From the NCBI GenBank assembly GCA_048499805.1, contig JASNZF010000002.1:372001-436000 (forward strand): a DNA stretch of 64,000 bases. Reading direction: 5' to 3'. Below, piece by piece: positions 1 through 8,291 of the stretch. Each line of letters begins with the position of its first letter. Position 1 is the first letter of the stretch. The position numbers and the translations under genes were made by a program. Below the pieces are notes generated by a model that saw nothing but the letters and a program-made list of their open reading frames with translations, made no database searches and was not told the DNA's origin. Origin of the DNA: JAWXBA01 sp048499805 (GTDB taxonomy: Bacteria > Gemmatimonadota > Gemmatimonadetes > Gemmatimonadales > GWC2-71-9).

Positions 1-86
1 CGCGGGGCGCCCTGGCCAGTGCGGCCCGCGCCCACGCCCGCAGCGCGCGGGAACTGCAGGGCATCCTCAAGCCGACGGAGCGCTGA
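1..86 (+). CDS. C-terminal tail of an upstream protein (partial), possibly a chemoreceptor
   Basis: An open frame enters from the left edge and ends in TGA three bases before the next ATG. Only about 27 residues are visible, rich in Ala, Arg and Ser with Leu spaced as in an amphipathic helix. The downstream cheR, cheD and cheB genes make a methyl-accepting chemotaxis protein or another chemosensory component a reasonable guess, but the fragment is too short to assign. The tight spacing to the next start says it belongs to the same transcript. Confidence 0.5.
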   Translation, partial: RGALASAARAHARSARELQGILKPTER

Positions 87-89
87 GCG

Positions 90-1244
90 ATGGCGATCCA
101 GGGCCCACTGCGCGAGTTGGGCGTGCACGATGTCTTCCAGCTGCTCGATCTCGGGCGCAAGACCGGCACCCTGCGCATCCGGTCGGAGCTGCGCCAGAAC
201 CGGGGGACGATCTGGTTCGAACGGGGCGCGGTGGTGGCCGCCGCGATCGACAGCAACCCGCACCCGCTCGGCGGGATCCTGTTGCGGACCGGCAAGCTGC
301 GCGAGGAGGATCTGGCCCGCGCCGTGCGAATGCAGGAACAGGGCGACACCCGCCGGATCGGCGAGATCCTCGTCGGGCTCAACGCGATCACCCGGCGCGT
401 CCTGGAGGAGCAGGTGCGCACCCAGGTCGAGGATGTCGTCTTCACCCTGCTCGGCTGGTCCGAGGGCCACTTCATCTTCGAGGAGGGGGAGGGGGACGAC
501 ATCCCCCGCGACGCGGAGGTCCGGATCACCACCGAGTCGGTGCTCCTCGAGGCGGCGCGCCGGATCGACGAATGGTCCCAGATCGAGTCCCAGGTGCCGC
601 ACCTTGGCGTCGTCGCCCAGCTCGCGGTCCTGCCCGGCGAGGACCGCCCCGGCTCCCTGCGCCTGGTGCCCTTCGAATGGCGGGTCCTGACCGCGGTCGA
701 TGGCTCTCGGGACGTCCGGGCAATCGCCACCGCCGTGGGGGCCTCGGAATTTGCCACTGCCCGGGCCCTATTCGGGCTGACCTCGGCCGGTGTTATCGTC
801 CTGCACGACGCCGCCGCCGCCTCGGTGGCCGCCGCGGCCGATCTCGAGGCGGATACGCTCCTCCAGCAGGCGGAGGAACACCTCCGGTTGCATGACATCG
901 AGGCGGCCCGGACGGTGGCGCGCGCGGCGCTGGCGGGACACCCTTCCGAGCCCGCGCCCCAGGTGTTTTTGGGACGGTTGGCGCTGATCGAGGGGCGGGT
1001 CCTCGATGCCCAGGAGCACCTTCGCGACGGGCTCCGGATGGATCCGGGCCACGCGCAGGCACGCCGGTTGCTCGGTGCAGCACTGGCGGCCTCCGGGCGA
1101 ATGGAGGAGGCGGCCCGGACCTGGGAGGAGTGGCTGGCGCTCGATCGCCGCCCCGTGGAGGAGGAACGACGTCGCGCCCAGGTCGCGGGAGGAGCCGCCG
1201 CCGCCCGGGTACTGGCCGACCTGATGAGGATGAGCAGTGACTGA
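90..1244 (+). CDS. DUF4388 (PATAN-type) and TPR protein, first copy
   Basis: A 384-residue protein with no signal peptide or membrane segment, so probably cytoplasmic. Residues 1-135 match the DUF4388/PATAN pattern, beginning MAIQGPLRELGVHDVFQLL and continuing with LGRKTGTLRI and an IWFERGAVVAA strand. DUF4388 domains are found in bacterial signalling proteins, often next to response regulators and GTPase systems. Residues about 255-365 form tetratricopeptide repeats ending in a GRMEEAARTWEEWLAL helix pair. A paralogue with the same domain order lies at 5393-7009, so the two copies bracket the roadblock, GTPase and AAA+ genes. The next gene overlaps it by 8 nt. The molecular role is inferred only as scaffold or adaptor. 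Confidence 0.85.
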   Translation: MAIQGPLRELGVHDVFQLLDLGRKTGTLRIRSELRQNRGTIWFERGAVVAAAIDSNPHPLGGILLRTGKLREEDLARAVRMQEQGDTRRIGEILVGLNAITRRVLEEQVRTQVEDVVFTLLGWSEGHFIFEEGEGDDIPRDAEVRITTESVLLEAARRIDEWSQIESQVPHLGVVAQLAVLPGEDRPGSLRLVPFEWRVLTAVDGSRDVRAIATAVGASEFATARALFGLTSAGVIVLHDAAAASVAAAADLEADTLLQQAEEHLRLHDIEAARTVARAALAGHPSEPAPQVFLGRLALIEGRVLDAQEHLRDGLRMDPGHAQARRLLGAALAASGRMEEAARTWEEWLALDRRPVEEERRRAQVAGGAAAARVLADLMRMSSD

Positions 1245-2016
1245 TCCGATTGCCGCCTGGACCGCCGAGCTCAGCGCCGACCCCGACAGCCTGGTCTTCC
1301 TCCAGCTCGGGGAGGCGCTGCGCCGCCGCCGCCTGCTCGACGGTGCCCTCGCGGTGGCGAAGGGCGGGGTGCAGCGCTATCCGGACCTGGCCGAGGCTCA
1401 CGACCTCCTGGCCCGGGTCCTGTCCGACCGCGGGGAGGGCGATGCCGCATTCGATGCCTGGACCACCGCCCTCCGGCTGCAGCCCGAGATGGTCGGTCCC
1501 CTGAAGGGGCTCGGCTTCCTCTGCTATCGGATGGGCGACTTCGTCCGGGCGTTGCGCCAGCTGGAGGCGGCCGCCGCGCTCGCCCCCGATGATCCCAGTC
1601 TGGCGGTGGCCATCCCGCGGGTGCGCGCCCGCCTCGAGCAGCAGGCGACCGGGATGCCCGCCGACCCGTTCGAGGGGACCGAGGGTTGGCATGGCACCAC
1701 CATGCTCCTCGACGCCCGCGGCCGACGGCTGGCCGGCAGCCTGCTTGCCCCGGACGGCGAGGATCACTCGGATGCCATTGCCGCCCGGCTCGCCGGGGTC
1801 TCCCGCGAGGCCAATCGGGCCGCCGTGCTGCTCGACCTCGGCTACTGGCACGCCATCCAGGTCGAGGGCCGCTCCGCCCAGCTGGTACTCACCGAACCGG
1901 CCAAGGAGGTCGTGCTGGTCATCCAGCGTCCCGCTGACACCCCGCCAGGACGCCTGCCGCTGATCGCCGATCGCGCCGGGGCCCTGGCGCGCCGGTGGCT
2001 GGAGCGGATGGCATGA
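1237..2016 (+). CDS. TPR protein with C-terminal roadblock/LC7-like domain
   Basis: The GTG start lies inside the end of the preceding gene, giving 259 residues beginning MTDPIAAW. The first 135 residues are tetratricopeptide helices (for example GEGDAAFDAWTTALRLQPEM). The last 100 residues look like a roadblock/LC7 fold: a GTTMLLDARGRRLAGSLL strand pair, a helix, then a YWHAIQVEGRSAQLVL strand pair and a final helix. Roadblock proteins commonly bind small GTPases of the MglA/Ras type, and such a GTPase is encoded three genes downstream. The assignment of the C-terminal domain rests on pattern and context rather than on a search. Confidence 0.72.
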   Translation: MTDPIAAWTAELSADPDSLVFLQLGEALRRRRLLDGALAVAKGGVQRYPDLAEAHDLLARVLSDRGEGDAAFDAWTTALRLQPEMVGPLKGLGFLCYRMGDFVRALRQLEAAAALAPDDPSLAVAIPRVRARLEQQATGMPADPFEGTEGWHGTTMLLDARGRRLAGSLLAPDGEDHSDAIAARLAGVSREANRAAVLLDLGYWHAIQVEGRSAQLVLTEPAKEVVLVIQRPADTPPGRLPLIADRAGALARRWLERMA

Positions 2017-2363
2017 ACCGTTTCCTGACCGAGACCCTGGACCAGGTGTCCCGCGCCGACGGAGTGCGCGGGGCGCTCCTCGTCTCGGCGGAGGATGGCC
2101 TGGTCGTCGCCGAGGCGGCGATGGAGGGGATCGAGGCGGCGCCCGTCGCGGCGCTCGCGGCGAGCCTGGCTGGCCGCCTGGTCCAGGTGGCCGCGACGGC
2201 GGGGCAGGCCCCCCCCGCGCTGATCCACCTGGAGGCGACCGAGGGTGGCCTGTTCATCGCCATTGGCGAGGCGGGGCTCCTCCTGGTGGCGGTCACGACC
2301 GCCGACGCCAACGCCGGCGAGGTGCGCCTGGCGCTCCTCGACGGCGCCGGGCGGCTGTCCTGA
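2013..2363 (+). CDS. Roadblock/LC7 domain protein
   Basis: This 116-residue protein starts at the ATG of an ATGA overlap with the preceding stop; an in-frame GTG 18 nt upstream is less likely. It is a single roadblock/LC7 domain: an N-terminal helix (LTETLDQVSRADGVRGALLV), the SAEDGLVVAEA hairpin, a central helix rich in Ala, and a closing GGLFIAIGEAGLLLVAV strand pair. Small roadblock proteins of this size act as dimeric partners or GTPase-activating proteins of MglA-type GTPases; MglB is the best-studied case. Its position beside an MglA gene supports such a role. Which of the three roadblock-like proteins here is the true MglB equivalent cannot be told from sequence alone. Confidence 0.8.
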   Translation: MNRFLTETLDQVSRADGVRGALLVSAEDGLVVAEAAMEGIEAAPVAALAASLAGRLVQVAATAGQAPPALIHLEATEGGLFIAIGEAGLLLVAVTTADANAGEVRLALLDGAGRLS

Positions 2364-2824
2364 TGCGCGCCATCGAGCCGTGGGTGGAGGATCCGCTGCG
2401 GATCTTCCTGGCGGAGTCGGCTGCCCGAGTGGTCCTGCTGATGACGAGTGCGGGGCAGGTGATCGCGCAGCACGGCTTCACCCGCTCGATGGACGTGATG
2501 TCGGCCGCTGCCCTCGGGGCCGGCATCGTCGCCAGCACCGAGGAGATCGGGCGAATCGTGGGCGATCCCGGCCTCGGTGCCCAGGCCCACCAGGGCAGCC
2601 GCCAGAGCATCGTCCTCTCCCCGTTCATGACCCCGGTCGGTCGGTGGATCGCGCTGGTGGTCTACGGCCCCGAGACCTCGCTGGGGCTGGTCCAGCTGTT
2701 CCTCAGCCGCATGGTGACCGACCTGCGCGTGGCGGCGCCAGTGGAGCCTGCCGCCCGGCCGGTGCTCGCCGAGGACTTCGAGCGCGACCTCAACGCGAGC
2801 CTCCGCTCCCTCTTCGGCCGGTAG
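2363..2824 (+). CDS. Roadblock/LC7 (MglB-like) protein
   Basis: A 153-residue protein whose ATG overlaps the previous stop by one base. The order is N-terminal helix (DPLRIFLAESAA), strand ARVVLLMTSAGQVIAQHGF, central Ala-rich helix, strand QSIVLSPFMTPVGRWIALVVY and a long helix, then a roughly 35-residue extension ending in SLRSLFGR. This matches a roadblock domain with a C-terminal tail. It sits directly before the MglA-like gene (2 nt gap), the arrangement typical of mglB-mglA pairs, so it is the most likely GTPase-activating partner. The tail could be the part that reaches the GTPase or a localisation factor. The GAP role is inferred. Confidence 0.75.
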   Translation: MRAIEPWVEDPLRIFLAESAARVVLLMTSAGQVIAQHGFTRSMDVMSAAALGAGIVASTEEIGRIVGDPGLGAQAHQGSRQSIVLSPFMTPVGRWIALVVYGPETSLGLVQLFLSRMVTDLRVAAPVEPAARPVLAEDFERDLNASLRSLFGR

Positions 2825-2826
2825 TC

Positions 2827-3429
2827 ATGAGCCTCGTCAACTTTGCCTCGCGAGAGATCACCTGCAAGCTGGTCTACTATGGCCCCGGGCGCTCCGGCAA
2901 GACCACCAACCTGCACTACATCCACGGCCGGGTGCCCGAGATGCGCCGGGGACGGCTGATCTCGCTGGCCACCCAGTCGGACCGGACCCTGTTCTTCGAC
3001 TTCCTCCCGCTCGAACTGGGACAGATCTCGGGATTCACGACCCGCTTCCAGCTCTACACCGTGCCGGGGCAGGTCTACTACAACGCCACCCGCCGCCTGG
3101 TGCTGCAGGGCGCCGACGGCGTCGTGTTCGTGGCCGACAGCCAGGCCCGACGGTTCCATGACAACGTCGAGAGCCTCCAGGACCTGCAGGAGAACCTCCT
3201 GGACCACGGCGTCGACATCCGGGAACTGCCGCTGGTCATGCAGTACAACAAGCAGGACCTGCCGCGCGGCCTGACCCTGACCCCCGAGGAACTGGACGAC
3301 GCGCTGAATTTCCGGGGCGCGCCATCCCTGCCGGCCGATGCCCTCCACGGGGAAGGGGTGTTCGAGACCCTCAAGCAACTCTCCGGGCTGGTGCTGCAGC
3401 GGCTGGCCATGGCGCCGCCCGCGGGATGA
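2827..3429 (+). CDS. mglA: MglA-like small Ras-family GTPase
   Basis: A 200-residue GTPase, the usual MglA length. The P-loop GPGRSGKT is at residues 19-26, the switch region contains SDRTLFFDFLP with Arg53, the DxxG position is replaced by the MglA-type TVPGQ with Gln82, and NKQD at 141-144 is the guanine-specificity motif. Arg53 and Gln82 are the two catalytic residues described for Myxococcus xanthus MglA, and they fall at the same numbers here. MglA-GTP marks the leading pole and controls gliding or type IV pilus polarity. No motility apparatus is visible in the window, so the output is unknown. The frame stays open far upstream, but the ATG at the MglB-like stop is clearly the start. Confidence 0.92.
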   Translation: MSLVNFASREITCKLVYYGPGRSGKTTNLHYIHGRVPEMRRGRLISLATQSDRTLFFDFLPLELGQISGFTTRFQLYTVPGQVYYNATRRLVLQGADGVVFVADSQARRFHDNVESLQDLQENLLDHGVDIRELPLVMQYNKQDLPRGLTLTPEELDDALNFRGAPSLPADALHGEGVFETLKQLSGLVLQRLAMAPPAG

Positions 3430-5393
3430 GCATCCTGGACCTCGAGGGCGCGACCTTCGAGACCTTCGTGGAGGGCCCCTCCAATCATGCCGCCGCCGCG
3501 GCGGCGCGCGAGGTTGCCGAGCACCCCACGGGCAGCGGCGCCTCACTCGTGCTCGTGGGCCCGCCCGGCGTCGGCAAGACCCACCTGCTGTCGGCGCTGA
3601 CGGCGGCGGTGCGCGCCGGGGACTCCGGGTGCGAGGTGATCCAGGAGGCCGCCGCCGGCCTCCTCGATCGCGCCCGCGGCCTGGCCGGCGGGCTGGCCCC
3701 GCTGCACGAATGCGGACTGCTCGTGCTCGACGATGTCGACCAGATGGCCGGTCATCCGGAACTCGAGGGCGTCCTCCTCGAACTCCTCCTGGGCCGCCTC
3801 CCGTTCGGGCGGCCGATCGTCCTGGCCAGCGCCCAGCCCCTCGACGCGCTCGGTCGGGTGGGTGCCGAGATCACCGAGCAGCTTGGCGAGCGGCCGGTGA
3901 CCCGACTCGCCCCGCCGGACGATGGCACCCGGCTCGCGATCCTCCGCCGCCGCGCTGCCGACCTCCAGCCCGGCCTGCCCGATGAGGTGCTCGCGACCGT
4001 GGCCCGCCTGCCGATCGGTTCGGTGCGCGAACTCCTGGCGGCCATCCAGCGATTGGTGGCCTTCCAGTCGGTGAGCCCCACGCCGCTCGACCCTGGCCAG
4101 GCCCGGCTGCTGGTCACCGGGCGGGCCAGCGCCCCCGGGGACCCGGTGGCCTCCCCCGCGACGGGGCCGTCGGACCCGGCGCCCCGCCCCGATCCTGAAC
4201 CCCTCGCCGTGGCCGATGACGAATTCGGCTCGTTCCTGACCGAGGTCGTGGCCAGTGTCAGCCACCAGGTCGATCGCTGGCGGGCGCAAGTGGGCGAGGC
4301 GATCCTCCGCCATGGCGGCGAGGGGTTCCGCACCCGGCGCCTCGAGGCGCTGCTGGAACAGGAGATGCCAGCCCAGCCTGCCGAGGTGGTCGAGCGGTTC
4401 GAGCAGGAGGTGCGTCGCCTCCGCGACCTGGAGGCCGCGGCGGCCTCGCTCGATCCCCAACTCGCCGGATCGGACCTGTTCCGCGATCCCGACCAGATGG
4501 AGGCGGCCGAGGCCGCGCTGGCCCGCGCGCGGCTGCGCAACGACCCGCTGCCCGCCCCGAGCCCGGCCCTGCGGCTGGACCGGTTCGGTGAGGGGCCCGG
4601 CAATCGCCGGGCAGTGCAGGCGGTCCGAGGCATCCTCGAGGCGCCGGGCACCCGCGACAATCCGCTGGTGATCGTCGGGGCCAGCGGCACGGGAAAGACC
4701 CACCTGCTGCACGCGATCGGCAACCAGCTTGCCGCACTGGGCGGGCCAGTGGCCTGCGTGGCGGCGCCCGCCTTCGCCGGCGAGGTCAGTCGTCTCCTGC
4801 AGTCGGGCGGGCTCGCCACCTGGCGTTCCCGCTACCGGCAGGCCTCGGCGCTCCTGCTCGACGACCTCCACCTCCTCGCCGGGCACGCCGAGGCGCAGGA
4901 GGAGTTGCTGGTCCTCCAGGCGCACCTCCTGGCACACCACCGGCTCGTCGTGGTCACCGCCAATGCGGCCCCCGCCGCCCTCGCGGGAGTCGAGCCACGG
5001 TTGCTGTCACGGCTCGAGGCGGGCCTGGTGGTGGAACTGCCACGGCCCGATCGCGAGATTCGCCTCCAGGTGGTCAAACAGCTCCTGGCGGGATCCCCGG
5101 CGGCGGGGGACAGTGCCCTCGCGGACTGGCTCGCCAGCCGGCCCGCCGACTCGATCCGGGCCGTGCAGGGTGCGGTCCACCGCGTGCTCCGGGCCGCGGA
5201 GTCCGAGGGCGTGGCGCCGTCGCCGGCACTGGCCACCGAGGTCCTCGATCGGTCCCCGCTCCCCGCCCGCGCCCCCGCACCGGGTTCGGCCGCCGCCCTC
5301 CCCGCGGCGGTGTTCCGGGGCGGGCTCGGTCCCGAGAAGATGGTGACGGTCTGGCCGCGGCTCGGCGACCGGTTGATCGAGGAACTGGACTGA
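3426..5393 (+). CDS. Tandem DnaA-type AAA+ ATPase lacking a DNA-binding domain
   Basis: A 655-residue protein with two AAA+ modules. Each opens with the DnaA-style F..F..GP.N..A signature (FETFVEGPSNHAAAAA near residue 11; LDRFGEGPGNRRAVQAV near 390). Walker A motifs are GPPGVGKT at 45-52 and GASGTGKT at 418-425. Walker B motifs are LDD at 101-103 and LLLDD at 476-480. Both P-loops keep the lysine. The central 100 residues are charged and helical (HQVDRWRAQVGEAIL onwards). No DnaA domain IV helix-turn-helix follows; the C-terminus ends in a short Pro/Ala linker and a peptide containing MVTVWPRLGDRLIEEL. It overlaps MglA upstream and the second DUF4388 gene downstream, so it probably acts in the same signalling pathway rather than in replication. 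Confidence 0.88.
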   Translation: MSILDLEGATFETFVEGPSNHAAAAAAREVAEHPTGSGASLVLVGPPGVGKTHLLSALTAAVRAGDSGCEVIQEAAAGLLDRARGLAGGLAPLHECGLLVLDDVDQMAGHPELEGVLLELLLGRLPFGRPIVLASAQPLDALGRVGAEITEQLGERPVTRLAPPDDGTRLAILRRRAADLQPGLPDEVLATVARLPIGSVRELLAAIQRLVAFQSVSPTPLDPGQARLLVTGRASAPGDPVASPATGPSDPAPRPDPEPLAVADDEFGSFLTEVVASVSHQVDRWRAQVGEAILRHGGEGFRTRRLEALLEQEMPAQPAEVVERFEQEVRRLRDLEAAAASLDPQLAGSDLFRDPDQMEAAEAALARARLRNDPLPAPSPALRLDRFGEGPGNRRAVQAVRGILEAPGTRDNPLVIVGASGTGKTHLLHAIGNQLAALGGPVACVAAPAFAGEVSRLLQSGGLATWRSRYRQASALLLDDLHLLAGHAEAQEELLVLQAHLLAHHRLVVVTANAAPAALAGVEPRLLSRLEAGLVVELPRPDREIRLQVVKQLLAGSPAAGDSALADWLASRPADSIRAVQGAVHRVLRAAESEGVAPSPALATEVLDRSPLPARAPAPGSAAALPAAVFRGGLGPEKMVTVWPRLGDRLIEELD

Positions 5394-7009
5394 TGACGAT
5401 CCAGGGAAGCCTTCGCGAGGCGAGCCTGCCGGACGTGATCCAGCTCCTCTTCCTGGGCCGGCGCACCGGGCGACTGGCGCTGGCCGACCGGCAGCGGCAC
5501 GCCTCGATCTGGTTCGAGGAGGGCTGGATCACCTACGCGTCAATCGTCAATCGGCGCGACCGGCTCGGTGAGGTGCTCGTCAAGTCGGGCGCCGTTTCCG
5601 CCGAGGAACTGGAGGCCGCCCTCACGGTGCAGGCCAGCGAGCCGTCGCGTCGCATCGGCGACCTCCTGGTGTCCCGCGGCGCCATCTCGCCTGCCGACCT
5701 CCGCCGCTACATGCGCACCCACGTCGAGGAGGCGCTGTACGCGCTCTTCACCTGGTCCACCGGCACGTTCACCTTCGAGGCCGGGATCACCCCCGATGCC
5801 GATGAGCGCGTCGGCCGGTTCAGCCCCGAGGCAATCCTGCTGGAGGGGGCCCGGCGGGTCGATGAATGGAGCCTGATCGAGCGCAAGATCCCCTCCTTCG
5901 ACATCATCCTGGCCCCCGAACCGGCGCAGGACAAGTCGGTCGACCTGGCCTTCACCGAGACCCAGCGGCGGATCCTGCCGCTCCTCGACGGCAGGCGCGA
6001 CCTGCGCCAGGTCATCGACGAGACGGCCCTCGCCGACTTCACCGCCTGCCAGGCGGTGTACGGCCTCCTCACCGCGGGCCTGATCCGGCAGGTCGGCGTG
6101 CGCACCCCCCTGGAGCCGGCGCGGGCCGTCGAGAGCCAGATTGCGGAGCACCGCAATCTCGGGGTGGCGTTCTACCGGACCGGGATGCTGGACGAGGCCG
6201 AGCGCGAGTTCCGGCGCGTGCGCGAGTTGCGCCCCTCCGAAGGCGGCGCACCGTTCTTCCTCGGCCTCATCGCCGGACACCGGGGCCGCTGGGAGGACGC
6301 GCTCGCCCTGCTGCGCGAGGCCGCCGACCGGAGCGGGCCGCGCCCCCAGATCCTCCACAACCTGGCAGTGGCCTACGAGCACCTGGGCCGGCTCGACGAG
6401 GCCGACACGACCTGGGCGGAGGCAACCCGGCGCGCCCCCGAGGACCCCCGGCTCCTGCTGGGCTGGGCGATCCTTGCGCTGCAGCGCCGGGAACTCGACC
6501 CCGCCCGCCGCCGACTCCAGGCCGCCCGCACCCATTTCGGCGACCGGATTCCCGCGCTCTGGTACTGGGCTGCCGCGCGGGCCGAGGCCGCGGCGGAACA
6601 GCTGGGCAGCGCCCTCGAAATCGCCCGCGGGGGGGCCCAGGCCTATCCGGCGGATCCGGTGCTCGCCAACACCCTGGCGGTGCTGCTCGAGCTGACCGGC
6701 GACGCCGCCGGGGCGGAGCGGATGCTCCGCGCGTTGCTGGAGGAGGACGCCACCCTGCCCCAGCTCTCGCGCAACCTCGGGGACCTCTGCTACCGCAGCG
6801 GCCGCTTCGACCAGGCGACCGAGTCCTACGAGCGCGCGGTCCGCCTGGCTCCGGACCTGGGAGACGAGGTCTACTTCCGGCTCGGCAACCTCGCCTACCG
6901 CCGGGGCGACCTGCCTGCCGCACGGGAGCGGTGGGGCCGGGCCCTCGCGCTCAACCCGGCCCATCAGCTGGCCCGCGCCAACCTCGACACCCTGCCGATG
7001 GCCACCTGA
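5393..7009 (+). CDS. DUF4388 (PATAN-type) and TPR protein, second copy
   Basis: A 538-residue paralogue of the protein at 90-1244. The N-terminal DUF4388 domain (about 1-135) begins MTIQGSLREASLPDVIQLL and has the same LGRRTGRLAL and IWFEEGWITYA strands. Residues 240-535 contain eight or so tetratricopeptide repeats, a much longer array than in the first copy (for example RTGMLDEAEREFRRVRELRP and RSGRFDQATESYERAVRLAP). The start overlaps the AAA+ stop by one base and its stop overlaps the cheR start. The conserved DUF4388 head with a variable TPR tail suggests two scaffolds that read the same signal but recruit different partners. That is inference. Confidence 0.87.
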   Translation: MTIQGSLREASLPDVIQLLFLGRRTGRLALADRQRHASIWFEEGWITYASIVNRRDRLGEVLVKSGAVSAEELEAALTVQASEPSRRIGDLLVSRGAISPADLRRYMRTHVEEALYALFTWSTGTFTFEAGITPDADERVGRFSPEAILLEGARRVDEWSLIERKIPSFDIILAPEPAQDKSVDLAFTETQRRILPLLDGRRDLRQVIDETALADFTACQAVYGLLTAGLIRQVGVRTPLEPARAVESQIAEHRNLGVAFYRTGMLDEAEREFRRVRELRPSEGGAPFFLGLIAGHRGRWEDALALLREAADRSGPRPQILHNLAVAYEHLGRLDEADTTWAEATRRAPEDPRLLLGWAILALQRRELDPARRRLQAARTHFGDRIPALWYWAAARAEAAAEQLGSALEIARGGAQAYPADPVLANTLAVLLELTGDAAGAERMLRALLEEDATLPQLSRNLGDLCYRSGRFDQATESYERAVRLAPDLGDEVYFRLGNLAYRRGDLPAARERWGRALALNPAHQLARANLDTLPMAT

Positions 7010-7806
7010 TGGCCGAGCCCGACCCGGGAATGGAACTGGTCGCCCGGCACCTGGCGGCCCGGGGCGGCCCCCCCCTCGCCGACTACAAGGATCGCTGCCT
7101 CCGGCGGCGGCTCGCCGTCCGGATGCGGGCCTGCGGCGCCGCCAGCCTGGCCGACTACGCCACGCTGCTCGCCGACTCCACCGAGGAGACGGCACGCCTG
7201 CTCGAGGCGCTCACGATCAACGTCACCCAGTTCTTTCGGAACCCCGAGGTCTGGGACCGGCTCGCCTCCATGCTGGAGCCGCGCATCAGCGGCGACGCGA
7301 ACCTCTTCCGGGCCTGGAGTGCGGGATGCGCCTCGGGCGAAGAGGCCTACTCCGTCGCCCTGCTGGTCGCCGCCCACGCCCGGAGCCCGCTGGCCGGCCG
7401 GCTCCGGGTCGATGCCACCGACATCGATGTTGCCTCGCTCGAGCGCGCCCGGGTCGCGCGCTATCCGGCCAGGGCCGTCCTCGGGTCGCACCCGCTGGCC
7501 GCCGGCCTCGTGGCGCACCGCGACGTGGTCGAGTTGCCCGCCGAGCTGCGCGCCCCCGTCCACTTTGCCCACGGGGACCTGCTCCGCGCCGTCGCTCCCG
7601 ATCCCCCCTATGACCTGATCCTCTGCCGGAACGTGATCATCTATTTCGAGCGCGAGGCCCAGGAACGGCTGTTCGACTGCTTCACCCAGGCCCTCCATCC
7701 CGGCGGCCTCCTGGTCCTCGGTCGGGTGGAGACGGTCTCCGGTGCGGCCCGTGACCGGCTCGAACTGGTCCACAGCCGCGAGCGGATCTACCGGAGGCGG
7801 GTGTGA
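7009..7806 (+). CDS. cheR: Chemotaxis protein methyltransferase CheR
   Basis: CheR transfers methyl groups from S-adenosylmethionine to glutamates of chemoreceptors. The 265-residue protein has the N-terminal helical domain (YKDRCLRRRLAVRM, then TINVTQFFRNPEVWDRL). The Rossmann-type catalytic domain carries FRAWSAGCASGEEAYS near residues 100-115, the DATDID acidic loop, and PYDLILCRNVIIYF near 200. All are hallmark CheR segments. The ATG overlaps the preceding stop. No TPR or pentapeptide-binding extension is attached, although a TPR protein is encoded two genes downstream. It works against CheB in the same operon, setting adaptation of receptors that must lie upstream or elsewhere. Confidence 0.95.
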   Translation: MAEPDPGMELVARHLAARGGPPLADYKDRCLRRRLAVRMRACGAASLADYATLLADSTEETARLLEALTINVTQFFRNPEVWDRLASMLEPRISGDANLFRAWSAGCASGEEAYSVALLVAAHARSPLAGRLRVDATDIDVASLERARVARYPARAVLGSHPLAAGLVAHRDVVELPAELRAPVHFAHGDLLRAVAPDPPYDLILCRNVIIYFEREAQERLFDCFTQALHPGGLLVLGRVETVSGAARDRLELVHSRERIYRRRV

Positions 7807-8291
7807 CCCCGCCGCCGTGCATCGTGCGCCTCGGCGAGTTCGCGGTGCGTCCCCCGCCGGCTCGGCTGGTGACCCTGGCGCTGGGCAGCTGCGTGGCCGT
7901 CGTGCTGCACGATGCCCGAAGCGGGGTCGCGGGGCTCGCCCACGTCATGCTGCCGGCCCCCAGCAGCGACCGCCCCCCGGTGCCGGAGGGCCGCTATGTC
8001 GTCAGCGCGGTTCCCGCGCTGCTGCGCGAGATGACCCGCCTCGGCGCCGGGATCGCCGGCATCACCGGGCGACTGATCGGCGGCGCCTCGATGTTCGCCT
8101 CGCTGGCGGGGCAGGGGACGATGCAGATCGGCGAGCGCAACGTGGCCGCCGCGCGCGAGGCGCTCGAGCGCATGGGCATCCCCGTCACGGGTGAGGCCAC
8201 CGGCGGCGAGTTCGGCCGCAGCGTGGAAGTGGTCCTGCCCAGTGGCGCCATCACGATCACCTCGTACGCCCATGATCCCGAACAGCTCTGA
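7803..8291 (+). CDS. cheD: Chemoreceptor glutamine deamidase CheD
   Basis: CheD deamidates specific glutamines in chemoreceptors and in some systems binds CheC. The 162-residue protein starts at a GTG overlapping the cheR stop. The catalytic triad known from Thermotoga maritima CheD is present: Thr24, Cys30 in LALGSCV and His47 in GLAHVMLP. The later KIFGG-like segment appears as RLIGGASMF and the C-terminal half keeps the GRSVEVVLPSGAI strands. It overlaps the start of cheB by 20 nt. No cheC gene is visible in this window. Confidence 0.93.
   Translation: MTPPPCIVRLGEFAVRPPPARLVTLALGSCVAVVLHDARSGVAGLAHVMLPAPSSDRPPVPEGRYVVSAVPALLREMTRLGAGIAGITGRLIGGASMFASLAGQGTMQIGERNVAAAREALERMGIPVTGEATGGEFGRSVEVVLPSGAITITSYAHDPEQL

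Noticed and set aside
2245..2826. Long open frame upstream of and continuous with the MglA-like GTPase
   Set aside because: It overlaps two roadblock genes in another frame and is low-complexity Arg/Pro/Gly translation, typical of high-GC shadow frames.
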